This document shows, one piece after another, positions 48,944-60,706 of a DNA stretch of 64,000 nt. A program made the translations under genes and the position numbers. The stretch is taken from NCBI GenBank assembly GCA_013368445.1, contig JAACJO010000014.1:558001-622000 (forward strand), read 5' to 3'. The notes below the pieces were generated by a model, which saw only the letters and a list, made by a program, of their open reading frames with translations, ran no database searches and was not told the origin of the DNA. The DNA is from Leucocoprinus leucothites (taxonomy: Eukaryota > Basidiomycota > Agaricomycetes > Agaricales > Agaricaceae). Position 1 is the stretch's first letter. Every line of letters starts with the position of its first letter.

Positions 48944-50064
48944 TCATGTAGTCGTGGTCGAATTTCCTGGGCCAGGCATATCTCCTCCCACGGGAAGATC
49001 TCCACCTATCTTTGCGACAGCGTAATAGCTGAAGAAGAGTACCTTGAAGGTGATAGCAAGGCCGAAGTGGAGAGCAGCAAGGGCAATAATAAGAAGGCGT
49101 GTGGCTTTTGCTTCAGCCTATAGAAGGTCAAGCAACTCAGATGGACGAAAACTGATGATGGTTGATCACATACAGAAGCTAAGACCGGGTAGATGTTTGA
49201 CCCTAAGAACCAGCCTGAGAGTCCGAACGCCACACCAACAAGGGCCCAGCGGAGGATGGGAACAGGGATCACACAGAGGATCTGCGGCGTGTTCGATCAA
49301 AGCTACAGAGATTTGAAAAGTGATGGAACGTACTGAGACTGGTATCCAGACAAACTGTGCGTAACCCCAGACAGCCATGGCTTCGACGACACTCCATTCA
49401 CCTACACCTATATACCGCAAGGCAAGCCAGAGCAGCACGGGTAGAGCAAGGCCATAGGCGTAGACAATGGTCATGGCCATACTAAGGAGGGTGAAATCGT
49501 AGTCATATTCAGTACCTGGCGAGAGGTACGCTGATATTGAAGCGGCAAGGGACGAGGAGAGGAAGAGTGTGAAGATGAGGGTGGTTAGAGTCCAGAAGGG
49601 CCCGTACAAGTCCGGCGGGTTGAGATGGGTCGAAATGTAAGTGCGTGATTTTGTGGGAATGAGCGTGGTGTAACATCGCTTGAGAACAGTCTGTGTATCG
49701 ACGTCGAAGTATTGCAGATAATAGTCGATTGTCCAGAATCCACCACTACTTTTGCTTTGTGCATTCTGATCTCTCAGGTATCCTGTCATGACGTGGGTCA
49801 GCTTGCGCTGTAAAGAGAAGACACAGAATCCGACCTCTATCGGTATTTCCTGCACCAGCAGAGTTGGCCTGACCATTGGATGGGAGGAATGCTGCGCGTG
49901 CTGTGAGTTGATGAGAATATATGGTATCATGACGGTCCCACTTTTGAACTGAAGTCCTTCTGGACCTTCTTCTAGGCGCTGTGAGACATAAGGTCAGGGA
50001 AGAGAGAGATAATATTAAATAAAGTCCTACTCACATCGTCTGCTTCGACTTGGACATAGGCCAT
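48944..50064 (-). CDS. Yip1-family Golgi membrane protein (YIPF1/2-like)
   Basis: The start at 50064 gives MAYVQVEADD, and after a short intron RLEEGPEGLQF, the usual N-terminal motif of this branch. The cytosolic segment GGFWTIDYYLQYFDVDTQTV with LKRCYTTLIP precedes the membrane part: PPDLYGPFWTLTTLIFTLFL, LLSMAMTIVYAYGLALPVLL, YAQFVWIPVS, ILRWALVGVAFGLSGWFLGS and LLIIALAALHFGLAITFKVL. These make about five spans. The C-terminus is DMPGPGNSTTTT with the stop at 48946-48944. Yip1-family proteins bind Rab GTPases and act in ER-Golgi and Golgi traffic. The gene is divergent from the permease gene (395 bp apart). Confidence 0.85.
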
Positions 50065-50458
50065 GGTGAGTAGATGGAAAGAGTTGTGACGTGTTTGTTG
50101 CCGTGATGGCAGACGCGCAGAGCCCAAAGCGGAATCCAGATTCTGAAATGTTGATTGACAGATTTGTTATTTTTGTGAATTGCTCTTCATCCTCAAATGC
50201 ACACTAGACACTCAGGCTGCCGCAATAACTTCTGATTTCCATGCCCAGATGGTAGAACGATTTGTCCACCGGTGTCTCCGGAGCTTCCCAGTGTGCTCTT
50301 GTTGATTTTATTTTATTTCTCGCGCTCGCGCCCCAGTCATCGCTTTCAATCCGATCTCCGACTCTTTTGTCTCGGGCTCTCATCACCCAAACGACGCGTA
50401 GGCTGGACTTTCAGCCTTTCGTCCACTCGTGCCCCGCTCCACTTCTCGCGTTCTCAGG

Positions 50459-53086
50459 ATGTCGAGGCCAGACGTAGACCATGATTCTGAGTTCATTGCT
50501 ATCAATCCACCTTCGACATCTCTTCATTGTGTTACCTCCAACCATGACACCCCTCCGTCTTTTGAATCCTCCCAGTTTGCTATAATATACCGTCGCGTCA
50601 GACAGCCCAAGGTCAAGTCGAATTACTTGCCTTCTAGGTTTATTCATTTGCCCAACGCCTTCGAATTTTCTGGTTGGGGTCAATTGGAACGGGTTTCTCT
50701 TTCAGAAGAGGATAAGGCTGTTGGTGAATCCGGGATAGAAACTGTCAAGAAGGAGAGAGTTCTTGGACAATTCACCGCCAGCGCACTCGCTGGAAATGCA
50801 GTTCTTGGGAGTGTGTTTTACGCTATTCCACCCGTAGTCGCAGTCGGTGGTGTATTGTGAGTCCATAGAGGCTTCACTGTGAAAGCTAGACTAACGTTTG
50901 ATGTAGTTCTCCTATCTCGCTGAGCGTTGCAACACTTATTCTCTTCCTTTGGCGACCCATAATGGAAGAACTGGCAGAAGCTCTCCCTATTAGCGGGGGT
51001 CCTTATACTTATTTGTGAGTTAAATGCCATTTAAAGAGCCTTATGACTCAAGAGGATTTCTGTAGCCTCAATATTTCTTCCAAGTCGCTGGCCCTTGTTT
51101 CCGCTGCATTATTGCTGCTTGACTTCGCCTCAACCTCTGTCGTATCAGCTGCTACAGCCTCAAGTTATCTTGCTGGCGAAGTAACACTTCCATTCCCGGC
51201 TTGGGTTGGCGCTGCTATAGTTATTGTAGCGTTTGTTTGTATCAGTCTTTCAGGAATACGGGATAGCGCAAGAATTGCTCTATCTGTTCTTTCATTTCAC
51301 GTGTGTTGCTTCATCGAAATTAAACAATCTGGGAGCCTTACAATTTCTATTAGGTTCTCACCATGGCCATCCTCATCATTTCCGCAATAGTTCACTGGGG
51401 TCACATTGGAAACGACCAGCTTCGAGAGAATTGGAACCTTGGATTAGCAAGAGATGGGGCAAGCGGTTCCCAGATTCTCAAACAGATCTACTATGGTTTC
51501 TGTCTGGGAATGCTTGGATTGACCGGATTTGAGTGTATGCCGTTTCATCGCCTCTCCTATCTCAACCTTCCGCCCTAACCGGTTGATAGGCTGTCCAGCT
51601 TACGTTGCACGTATCCGAGACAACCAGTTCCCAAAGGTTCTGCGAAATCTGCACCTTCCAGCAATTGCCCTCAACAGCATCATTATGCTCCTGGTTTTAG
51701 CCGTGGTTCCATTAGATACCATCCTATCAGGGGCTAACGTGCTCAGTGCCCTTGGTCTAATGGTGAACCAAAGTTTGGCTCTTTAATCTTCTTGCTAAAA
51801 ATATCCCTCACTTAGGTGGCTGGGCGGTGGCTCCGTATATTGGTGGTCGTTGATGCCGTTATCGTCTTATGTGGTGGAGTACTCACAGGTACGGTCGAGA
51901 TTCATCGAAGACACAAGTCGATCTGATGTTTGAATAGGTATGTTGGCATCATGCGAACTCTTTGGCCAACTTGCGCAAGATAGAGCACTTCCTGCCGTAT
52001 TCTTCAAACATTTTCCCGTCACGAGGGCTCCTTATGTCTCGATCCTTTCATTTACTGGATTCTGTGCTTTGCTGTATGCAAGCGCTGGTGGAAGACTAGA
52101 TGTTGTATCTTTGATGTGAGTCGAACGTCCTTTGCCTATCGGATTCAGAGATTGAGTTTTATTTTCGCAGGTTCTCTCTGGTCTGGTTGACTGTAATGTC
52201 ACAGTTTCCGTTTGCCCTGCTTTTCTTGAAATACAATCGCGGTCGGCTGAAGCGCACCAGGCGAACACCACTCTTCATCATTTTCTGTGCCACACTGATC
52301 ATGTGTGTCGCCATCGCAGGCAACATTGTTATCAATCCAAAGACTTTTGGGTGTGTGACTTCTTTGAATGATTAAGACCTGTGGCTGATTTGTTTGCCTA
52401 GCTATTTCTCGGCATACTTCATTGGGATTACTTTTGTATTCTTTACGACACAGAACAAGTCACGAATCTTACGTCTTCTATACTGGACCTACGATCAATA
52501 CCCTTCACTACATCGGTGGAAGACGACGAGTCATTGGGGTAGCTCGTTGGTCAATGCTATCAGACGATTGAAGACGCAGCCGGTCTGTATACTGGTGAAT
52601 TCTGACGAGGTACGTGAAATGATTTTCGCCGGCAGTAAAAAAGTTCATGCAAGTGCAGATTAACCAATTGTTCCGAATGGTCCTTTACGTGCGCGAGAAC
52701 GAGGAGACCTCACGGCTGAAGATTGTACATTTTGTCTCCGATGCGGAAAAAGGTCCGCCGTCAGAGCTGGAAGCTAATACACAAAGTTCGTTCGTCATGT
52801 CATTTACCCGTCACCTTCAGCACTGATGTGGATTATCATTATAGTCCTTGACGAAGCTTTCCCAGAGCTTACGATTGACCTTGTAAGGATGACCTTAATA
52901 TGCCGTTTGAATGCGTTTACTCAAGTCAATCCCAAGGTCCTCGTCTCGGGAGAGTTTGAATCAAAGACCGTCGCAGCATTATCGCATAAACTTGGCATTC
53001 CTACATCGTTAATGTTTATGAATTGTCCTGGTTCCCATTTCACCCACTCCATGGCGGAACTTAGGACGAGAATTATCTCTCTTTGA
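50459..53086 (+). CDS. APC-superfamily permease with a long cytosolic C-terminal region
   Basis: The start at 50459 gives MSRPDVDHDSEFIAINPPST and a long cytosolic N-terminus. The transport domain opens with ERVLGQFTASALAGNAVLGS followed by VFYAIPPVVAVGGVL. Further spans are read from separate exons, for example SLSVATLILFLWRPIMEELA, FPAWVGAAIVIVAFVCISLS and YGFCLGMLGLTGFE. The segment AYVARIRDNQFPKVLRN is the loop typical of fungal APC permeases. About 12 spans fit the total. After the last span a cytosolic region follows: LRLLYWTYDQYPSLHRWKTT, PVCILVNSDE, LFRMVLYVRENEETSRLKIV and VLVSGEFESKTVAALSHKLG, ending at the stop before 53087. The substrate is probably an amino acid or related amine; specificity cannot be read. 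Confidence 0.82.
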
Positions 53087-54095
53087 TACCCATAATGCAT
53101 GAATTATTCGATAATGAATGCAATGACGTCTTAAAATATAAGACTCTTAACCTTTACCTTGTGTCTTCAATGAGGTATCTGGCTACATGGATATTGAGCG
53201 TGCGGCCGCCGGGTTGTCGTCGAGCAGGGAAGTAGGTGTTGTGCAAAGTAAAAGGATTCGGACGTATCCCCGGGTTAGTTTCACAGGGAGCCCACCGTTT
53301 GAATGATCCCTTGTAATTAGCCTGGCGATTGAAGCCATGTCCAGCGCTGGAGAGCACAAGTCAGATTTTTGGGGCCAAACAGATTTATGCACAGATGGAA
53401 TGAATCACCCAAAAATGAACATAGAAGAGGTATAGTTGGCAATGGCGACAACGCTTCCGTCGCTAAGCTGAAAATTATGCGAAGAGTATGAGACGGTCAG
53501 CCAGGGATAGCCAGGGATAGCCTGATGGCGGAGTTACCTCGCCACTTCATCACCCAGCATGGCGTTCATTCGCGCTCAAACTTTCTCTCAGCTTATCTAT
53601 TCAACTTTCCACCAAGATCTACTATATATTCCTCTCCTTTTCAATATATCGTGTCATCCTCTCCAGGACTAGAGTGACCAGTTTGCTGGCTCAGGGGCAG
53701 ACCTATATTACAACTGGGCACCCTTGACAAGTTGAACGCGACTGTCAGTCTCCTCTTCTGTGGAAACATCAATGAAGACCATGAACGACATCTTTAGCCC
53801 ATCCAGCGCGATAGAACCAGGCTGTAAAAATGATACTCTCGTTTCTAAGCACGGTTGGATGTATAAGACTTAGTATACGGGCAATGTCCTCGAACTCAAG
53901 TCTCTTGACGCATTCTTCTGCGATCATTCGACGAACGACAGAGTTCCTGGATCGAACTGTCACGACCAAATCAAGCTGACGTCTTTTGCATAAAGTTTCG
54001 CGCCGCCTAGGCTAGTGCTTCTTCTCATTTCAATCTCAACTTCCATTACCCCCTGCAACTTCAAACAAGAAAGCCCTTCAAAGTCACCTTTACAG
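53087..54095. other. Intergenic region with no recognised gene
   Basis: Contains a short tandem repeat, AGCCAGGGAT in successive copies near 53500-53523. The minus-strand frame at 53769-53969 has no recognised domain. Confidence 0.4.
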
Positions 54096-57000
54096 ATGTA
54101 CACCAACCATAGCAGACTCAATACCAGCGATTCTCTCAATTCGAGCAACAATTTCAGTTCACGGCCTACAATACCCAGGACAGGACAGTCGGCGCGTCCA
54201 TGGACCGCTCAATCGCGACCTACGACTGCGAGACCAACCACAGCAGCGTCAACCCGCCATGAAGCGAGTTATGCCGTTGCTTTGCTTGAAGGACGTGGCG
54301 TTTCCCGAGAAGTTGGCCTGGCCGCGTTGGACAGGGATACTGGGATCTGTATCCTGGTACAGGTGTGTCCGCCCCCCTTTTCATATCCCAGATTGTGGAA
54401 GTTGAATATCCATACGCATATATGCTATTTTCCCCCCACATTTCACAGATCGCCGACTGTCAAACGTATGTGAAAACGCTCCACCAGTTACACTTACACC
54501 CACCGGCCATGGTCATCGTGCCGGACACCTTTCTGTCACTACAAGACCCGGCTCTCGTGAATTCTGCTTCTGGAGGTGCTGGAAGAAAGAATAAAGGCGC
54601 TGGATCGGGCTCAATCAACACGACATCGTTGTTGGTGGAATATGTAAGAGAGGAGTTTCCTGGTGTAGTCATTGAACCTGTTGGAAGGAAGTACTGGAAT
54701 GATGCTGGAGGTTTGCTTTTCGCCCTTGTTTGTTTGAGGTTGACTCATTAATGAGTGCTCTTGTCAGGACTTGAGTTTGTCATGCAATTATGCGTGGAAG
54801 ACGATGAACGTCCGGCTACTATATTAGCTGCCTCAAACAAGTGCGCATATATTGACTCCTTATGTCATTTCAACTTTGATGATTTGTAAACAAGGTATTA
54901 TGCCCTCTCCGCTGCATGCGCCTTATTCAAATTCGCCGAGAATCAACTGAATGTCCGGTTTGCATCAGGCTCTTTAAGGATCCGATACAGGGCCGTGGAC
55001 GGCACAATGATGATTGACCCGGAGACTGTGAAGAATTTAGAACTGGTGAAAAATATCACCAGTCGCAAGTCGAACCACACATTGTTCGGGTATTTGTTCC
55101 CCCCTCCCTATGGAACGAGTGCTTGCTAAGGCAAACGCTGCAGGACTTTGAACTTTACGTTCACGGCTATGGGTTCAAGACTGCTGAGGGTCAATATATT
55201 ATCGCCTATCACCCGTCGGTGTCAATTGCAACCATTTGACCTGACCAACGAGGCTCATTGATGCATAGATCACCAAGCAGTAGAAGCGAGGCTTGACGTT
55301 GTTGCTGGTGAGACTTTTGTTGGTCGTGCAGCTTTGGAGGGCTTACGAATCGGATTAGAGTTTGTACAAAACGAGGACCGATTTACTGATGTCCGAGAGG
55401 CTCTCAAGTTAATGAACAAGATGGACTTTGACAAGCTCATCGTCACGGTCGGATGGTTATGCATATAGTGGAATGAACGCTTCTGATATGTGTGCCGATA
55501 GCTGGCCTCCTCTGAAGCCCGACCAACTATGACAGCAAAAGGGGCGTCTACGAGGGTGTCCCAGATGCTCAGCCTACGAAATTTGGTGAAAAACATACCT
55601 AGTCTAAAGAAAGCTTTGACTGGGAGTCAGTCTCAATTATTACAAATTGTGCATGAAGTAGGCATTCACCTGTGGCCTTGGTTTGACAGTGTGCTGACCA
55701 TTCTGATTAGATGATATCTGATGAAAGACTCGCAAACATCGGGGAGCTGGTTTGTGCAAACCTGAACGAAGAAGTCATCACTGCCAAGGCAAGTCTTGCT
55801 CGGTTTGAAAGGGCTTGCGTGTGACACCGACAATACCCAGGGTGGCATTGCTGCTGTTAATGCTCGTGTGTACGCTGTTCGAGTGAGTCTCTGTAACCTT
55901 GCGATATCTTGTTCATTTACTCAAGGCAACCAAGGCCAATCGCAACAAGCTCTTAGATGTGGCCCGCGAGACGTACAAGGAGAACGTCGGGGATATCTAT
56001 CAATTGAACAAAACACTTTCAGATGAACATGAGCTACCAATCACGCTGATGTACCAAGATAGCGGCTTTGTATTCGTCTTGAAAAAATCGGTCCTGGACG
56101 GAGAACTGCCCAGAGGATTTATTAACGTCTCGTCAAGAAAGGGGAAGTGGCTGTTTTCTAGTCTGGAATTGGTGAGAAAATGCTTACACGCCGTTGCGAG
56201 ATCCGGGCCTGATGTTTTTCGTGACTTGATAGAAGAAGCTGAATGCACGGATGAAGGACGCTCTCGATGAGACTCTGATTCTTGGCGACAAGTACCTGCC
56301 ATTTCATGGTACCTTTGAGGCACTTGAAGTTGATTCACTCCTCAATCTTTAGAATAATTCAAGACCTCGTGGCTGAAATAGTCGCAGATATTGGCGCTCT
56401 GTACAAGGCCTCAGAAGCTGTCAGTGCCACACAATGTGTCTATGCACACTCTGATTCGCTCGCTCAGGTCGCTCTTGTCGATATGTTATGGTCATTCTCC
56501 CATGCATCCATTAGTAAGTTTATTTTCCTCGTGGATTCTTCACGAAGGACTGGGGTTAATTCCCACTCCTCCGTTCAGTGCGATCATATGGTAATCCGCC
56601 CCGCTTTTTCCTACTCTCAGATCCTGATATACTTAGTGCGACCTGAGTTCACGGGGACGTTGGCCATCAAGTCAGGGCGTCACCCTATCCTGGAGACTGT
56701 GCAGGCGGCGGGGACTCTGGTACCCAACGATGTTTACTGTGACGATGCATCTTCCTTTCAGGTCATTCAAGGCCCGAAGTGAGACTTAGTTCTCGTTCCT
56801 ATGGTCGTTACTGATTGAATATGACTAAGTATGTCGGGGAAGAGCACGTATCTCAGGCAGATCGGTCTTTTGACCATCATGTCAATGTGCGGATGTTTCG
56901 TCCCAGCCGAATATGCGAGCTTCCGGTATGCCTTTTTACCAGCCGCGCCGAATTAGCGTTGACAAGATCAATAGATTGCATGATGCCGTCTTAACGAGGC

Positions 57001-58008
57001 TGTCTAACGATGATGATCTGGAGAAAAGTCTGAGCACTTTTGCGAGCGAAATGACAACCTCTGCTATGATTCTCGGGATGGCTACGCCAATGTCTCTGGT
57101 ACTGGTCGATGAATTGGGCCGCGGAACTTCCCCTCGAGATGGCATCGGTATATCCCATGCTATCGCTGAGGCTTTAATCGGTGTCAAGGTCAGTTTTAGC
57201 TTTATCGTTGCATCTGCTGAACTGAGTCCATTAATCAACCCCTGTCAGTCATTCGTATTCTTCGCGACGTGAGTTGTACTAGCCTTCATGGGCTATTTTG
57301 CTTAACTTGTGCACCGCCCAGGCATTACAAGGAGCTCAGGACTACTCTTTCCCGACAGCCCATAGTAGTCAAGTAAGCTCCATAAAAAGATCGCGAGGTT
57401 TTCAGTTTTACAACTTAAATTTTGCATTTTAGCCTCCACCTTTCTGTCCATGTCAGCCTTCATCGCCCCTAAGTGAACTAGGCTAAATGATGATTACAGC
57501 AAACTCGTAGAACGGCCTCGAACTTTGGGTTGACTTTTCAATACAAGTCAGTCGATGGTAGTTCCACGAATCAGGGGTTGACAAATTGGCTTTTATAGGA
57601 TCGTCGATGGCGCCTCGGATGACTATGGCCACTACGGTCAGTGGCGTCTCTTCGCTCAAGCGGTACCACTAATAACTTCATTCTACCATTTAGGTCTCAA
57701 GCTCGCACGACTCGCAGATCTACCAGAAGATGTTATCACGGAAGCGACGAGGGTTGCTGATTATTTGGCCCAGGTCGAAGCCCAAGATGAGGAGGAGAGT
57801 GAGAGTAGCAGGATTGCGAAGCGCAGGAAGGCGTTGCTGAGAGTGAGTTTGGTGTCTAATTGTTTGTTTGTTCTTTCACATCTGATAATAGCTAAAGCTC
57901 CAGACACAACTCACGCAGGCGTATGAACACTCGGCACTTCCAGACGTGGACCTTCGAGAATATGTTGGAAGATTCAAAAACGATATCATCCAGGCGTTTA
58001 TGCATTGA
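54096..58008 (+). CDS. MSH4: Meiotic MutS homolog MSH4
   Basis: Many exons. The start [20 protein letters not shown] opens a Ser/Thr-rich N-terminus. The MutS core runs through [58 protein letters not shown] (the connector typical of MSH4), [20 protein letters not shown] and [17 protein letters not shown]. The ATPase begins with [20 protein letters not shown]; an intron interrupts the codon for N, so the genomic sequence shows GPK before splicing. [15 protein letters not shown] and [16 protein letters not shown] (Walker B) follow, and later FFATHYKEL. The C-terminus is [22 protein letters not shown]4 works with MSH5 to stabilise recombination intermediates for crossovers and lacks the mismatch-binding N-terminal domain of MSH2/6. 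An in-frame ATG at 54015 would add 27 residues. Confidence 0.93.
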
Positions 58009-58163
58009 AAGGAATAACCATAACAAGAAGTATGAGTGTAAAAATTCAGCTTTGTGAATCCCGCTTTCTCGTGCGTAACAGGTTGAGATACCAATACAAA
58101 ATGTGTTCGGAAAAAATCTTGATATCATAATCATCATCGATCATCCCCTCCACTGTCCACCTC

Positions 58164-59304
58164 TTAGTTTGTTGGTGAGTCGGCTTTGTGGATAGAAGAC
58201 TCTGCAGCAGCGTCTGTTCCATTAGTGCCGTTGGTACCGGCAGCAGCTTCTTCGGCAGCCTTTTTCTCCGCTTTGTATTTCTTCTCGTGCTTGTTAATTC
58301 CAGCCTCAACCCACCACACAGTGGAGAGATTGAAGTGGGCCAGAGTCAAGCCAAATTTAGCCCTAACCCTTGATTGCCAACCCTCGGGAAGTTTCTCTTC
58401 GAGGAGAACGGTCTCGAGGTCCTTGATACGTCCACCGAAAATTGTAAGCATAGTTGCGGAGCTGGATACAAGTAATAAGTCAATAAACGAGACAGCCTGT
58501 AGGGTAGGGTACAATTCCACGAACTTTGAGCTGCCAAACATTTTGTGTCCAAAGTCTAGACTGAAATCCGGATTCTTGTCATAGGCGTCAATACGACGCT
58601 TGGCGGAGTATTTGGAAAGGTCCTTGATTGTAAGGAGGGGATTGCCATCTTTGTCTTTCCCGGTCGCGGATGCAAGCAGTTCCTTGACATATTCAACTTG
58701 GATCTCGCTTTGGTCAGGGCATAGCGCACTGTCCTCGCCTAAGATGTCGTGATTAGTCAGTGCATATTCATGACAGGCGAAATGAGGGCGCTATTCTGCG
58801 TGGTGCGGGAGAGCGGAGGGACAGATATAACTTACGGCAGAGAGAAGCGTCATGCTCGATACCATTGTGGAGGTCAAGCTCACTTAGATCGAAGGTGTCT
58901 TTGTTATAGTCCTTGTGGAGCATTTTGGCGGCAAAGTTGGGTACGAAGTAGCAGAAACTTGGGGAGAAGTTGTATGTTGTCCGAATGAGCCTGCCCATTT
59001 CCTTGAACTGGATGTTTTTGCCGTCATGGGGTAGAATACCTGAGAGAAATCGATAAGCGCTTGGGGAAGAAGAGTAAGTTGGGGACTGACCGTGGTTGGC
59101 CATCGCGTTCAATGCAGGGCATGAGCATCGGCTGTCTCCCTCCTTACGAGGAACAAATTCGGGCCATTTTCCTTCAAAGCCCGGATGTCCCTCTGGCGTA
59201 ACTTTGTCCTCAGGACTCTGGGGAATGACCAGGTTGGCTAGGGCCATACTGGCATCCCACGAGAAGAGTGCGACATCATTGAAGAACTTGAGAATGAAGG
59301 ACAT
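58164..59304 (-). CDS. Heme-thiolate peroxidase (chloroperoxidase-like), copy 1
   Basis: Four exons: 59304-59091, 59039-58836, 58738-58525 and 58461-58164, giving 309 residues. The N-terminus MSFILKFFNDVALFSWDASM is hydrophobic and could be a signal anchor. DSRCSCPALNAMANHGILPH holds the heme-ligand cysteine; the usual P-C-P reads S-C-P here. SELDLHNGIEHDASLCR gives the E-H-D acid-base motif of chloroperoxidase-type enzymes. FGSSNSATMLTIFGGRIKDL, then LEEKLPEGWQSRVRAKFGLT, close the fold, and a Lys/Glu/Ala-rich tail follows. The family uses peroxide to oxidise or halogenate substrates; the natural substrate is unknown. The gene is convergent with MSH4, 155 bp away, and paralogous to the gene at 60707-62126. 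Confidence 0.88.
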
Positions 59305-60706
59305 GATTGGACCGGTTTAAGACTCTCCTTTCCTTGAGGGACTGTCACTGAGGGAGCAGTGGGAAGAAGGGGTGGAGAGAAGAAAGAGAGGGAGGCGCCA
59401 CACTACTCATATAGGAAGCTTTTGGCGCCACCCCTGGTGTTTGACTTGGAGGATATCTGGGATCCGAACAAGAAGTTGAAGTAAACTCAATAGGGAATCT
59501 ACCGGCATTCTCACCCGGAAAGGTGACGTCTTCTGTATCGAAGCGTCAATAATGCTTGATGGACACGAGGAATGGTCGAGAGTCAACTTCCAAGCATCTC
59601 TTTCATCTCCACCCCTCGAGCTAACAGTGGCTCAAAAACCGCACCCAGGATCCATATTCATCAACTCGTTTTTCTCCCAAGAATTTGGCTTTCAAGCGAT
59701 GTGTTTCTGACACAAATTTCATGGCCTGAGAAAGAAGAAGGACAAGATCAAGGTCGAGGAATGCTGCAACAGTTGGAGGTTCTAGTTCGGCTCAGATAAA
59801 GCATGACCTATTAATATCCAATCACATCCAATCGGAATTGTGCACTTTAGAGTCCGAGTACCAAATGCGGTAATCATGACATCGAAAACTATAGCAGCGC
59901 CTGAGCTCACCTTCAGCACGTTCAGGACACATTCTAGGCGCCCCGGATCCTCGACAAACGCGAGAACCGAATACCCGGCATGGGAAACTATCAAGTCTTC
60001 TCAGGTCTTCTCTCTCAAAGAGTTTGTCACGAGGAACTGTTTTGGTGACACCCGGAGTGACAAATCCAAGTCCGTCTGCCTCGATGCCAGGATTCTGAGA
60101 TGATATATATGACTCTTCTCAGAAACCTGATACGGATGGACGTCTTGATGATGCTGCCAGCTATAGGGCGTCTTGGTCTTCCTCACCTCAAATACCTGAA
60201 CTTTCTTTCCTCCCATGCGGCTTAAAATCAAGATAAAACATCAAGAAATCATAGTTCCAATATCTTCGCCGGCTTGTAATGATAAAGCTGGATCCTCATC
60301 AACAACGCAAGCTGGACTTAATGTGGACTCTATACCCGTCTGAAGTATCTGGAGTACTGCATAAAAAGTGCAAGGACTGTCTGGCCTAAACCCTCAACCA
60401 GCATGGCAACCGGGAAAACATTCGAGAGGTCCTCTTGAGGAATTGTCTTGTACACTCGTATGGTTACAGCGGACGGCATTCAGTTTTCATCGATCGAGGG
60501 CGCGCCTCGTGCACATGGTTACTTTCCCAGAGGCTCGTCCCGGAACAGAGGTTGATACATATATAGTACGCGAAACTACTGGATTACCGGTTCCTCGATA
60601 TTCAAACAAGATATCTGGCAGAGGTTCTTTGGGTTGGGTATAGTCCTACAAATCCAGTCAGGCCGCGTTCTTCCACCACTCGAGGTCCAACCCTCCCTTC
60701 GGTCGA
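59305..60706. other. Intergenic region between the two peroxidase copies
   Basis: Frames such as 59572-59799, 59840-60103 and 60368-60643 show no recognised domain. No trace of a third peroxidase copy was seen. Confidence 0.4.

Noticed and set aside
54015..54095. Upstream in-frame ATG of MSH4
   Set aside because: The extra 27 residues have no MSH4-like character; the ATG at 54096 is preferred, though not proven.
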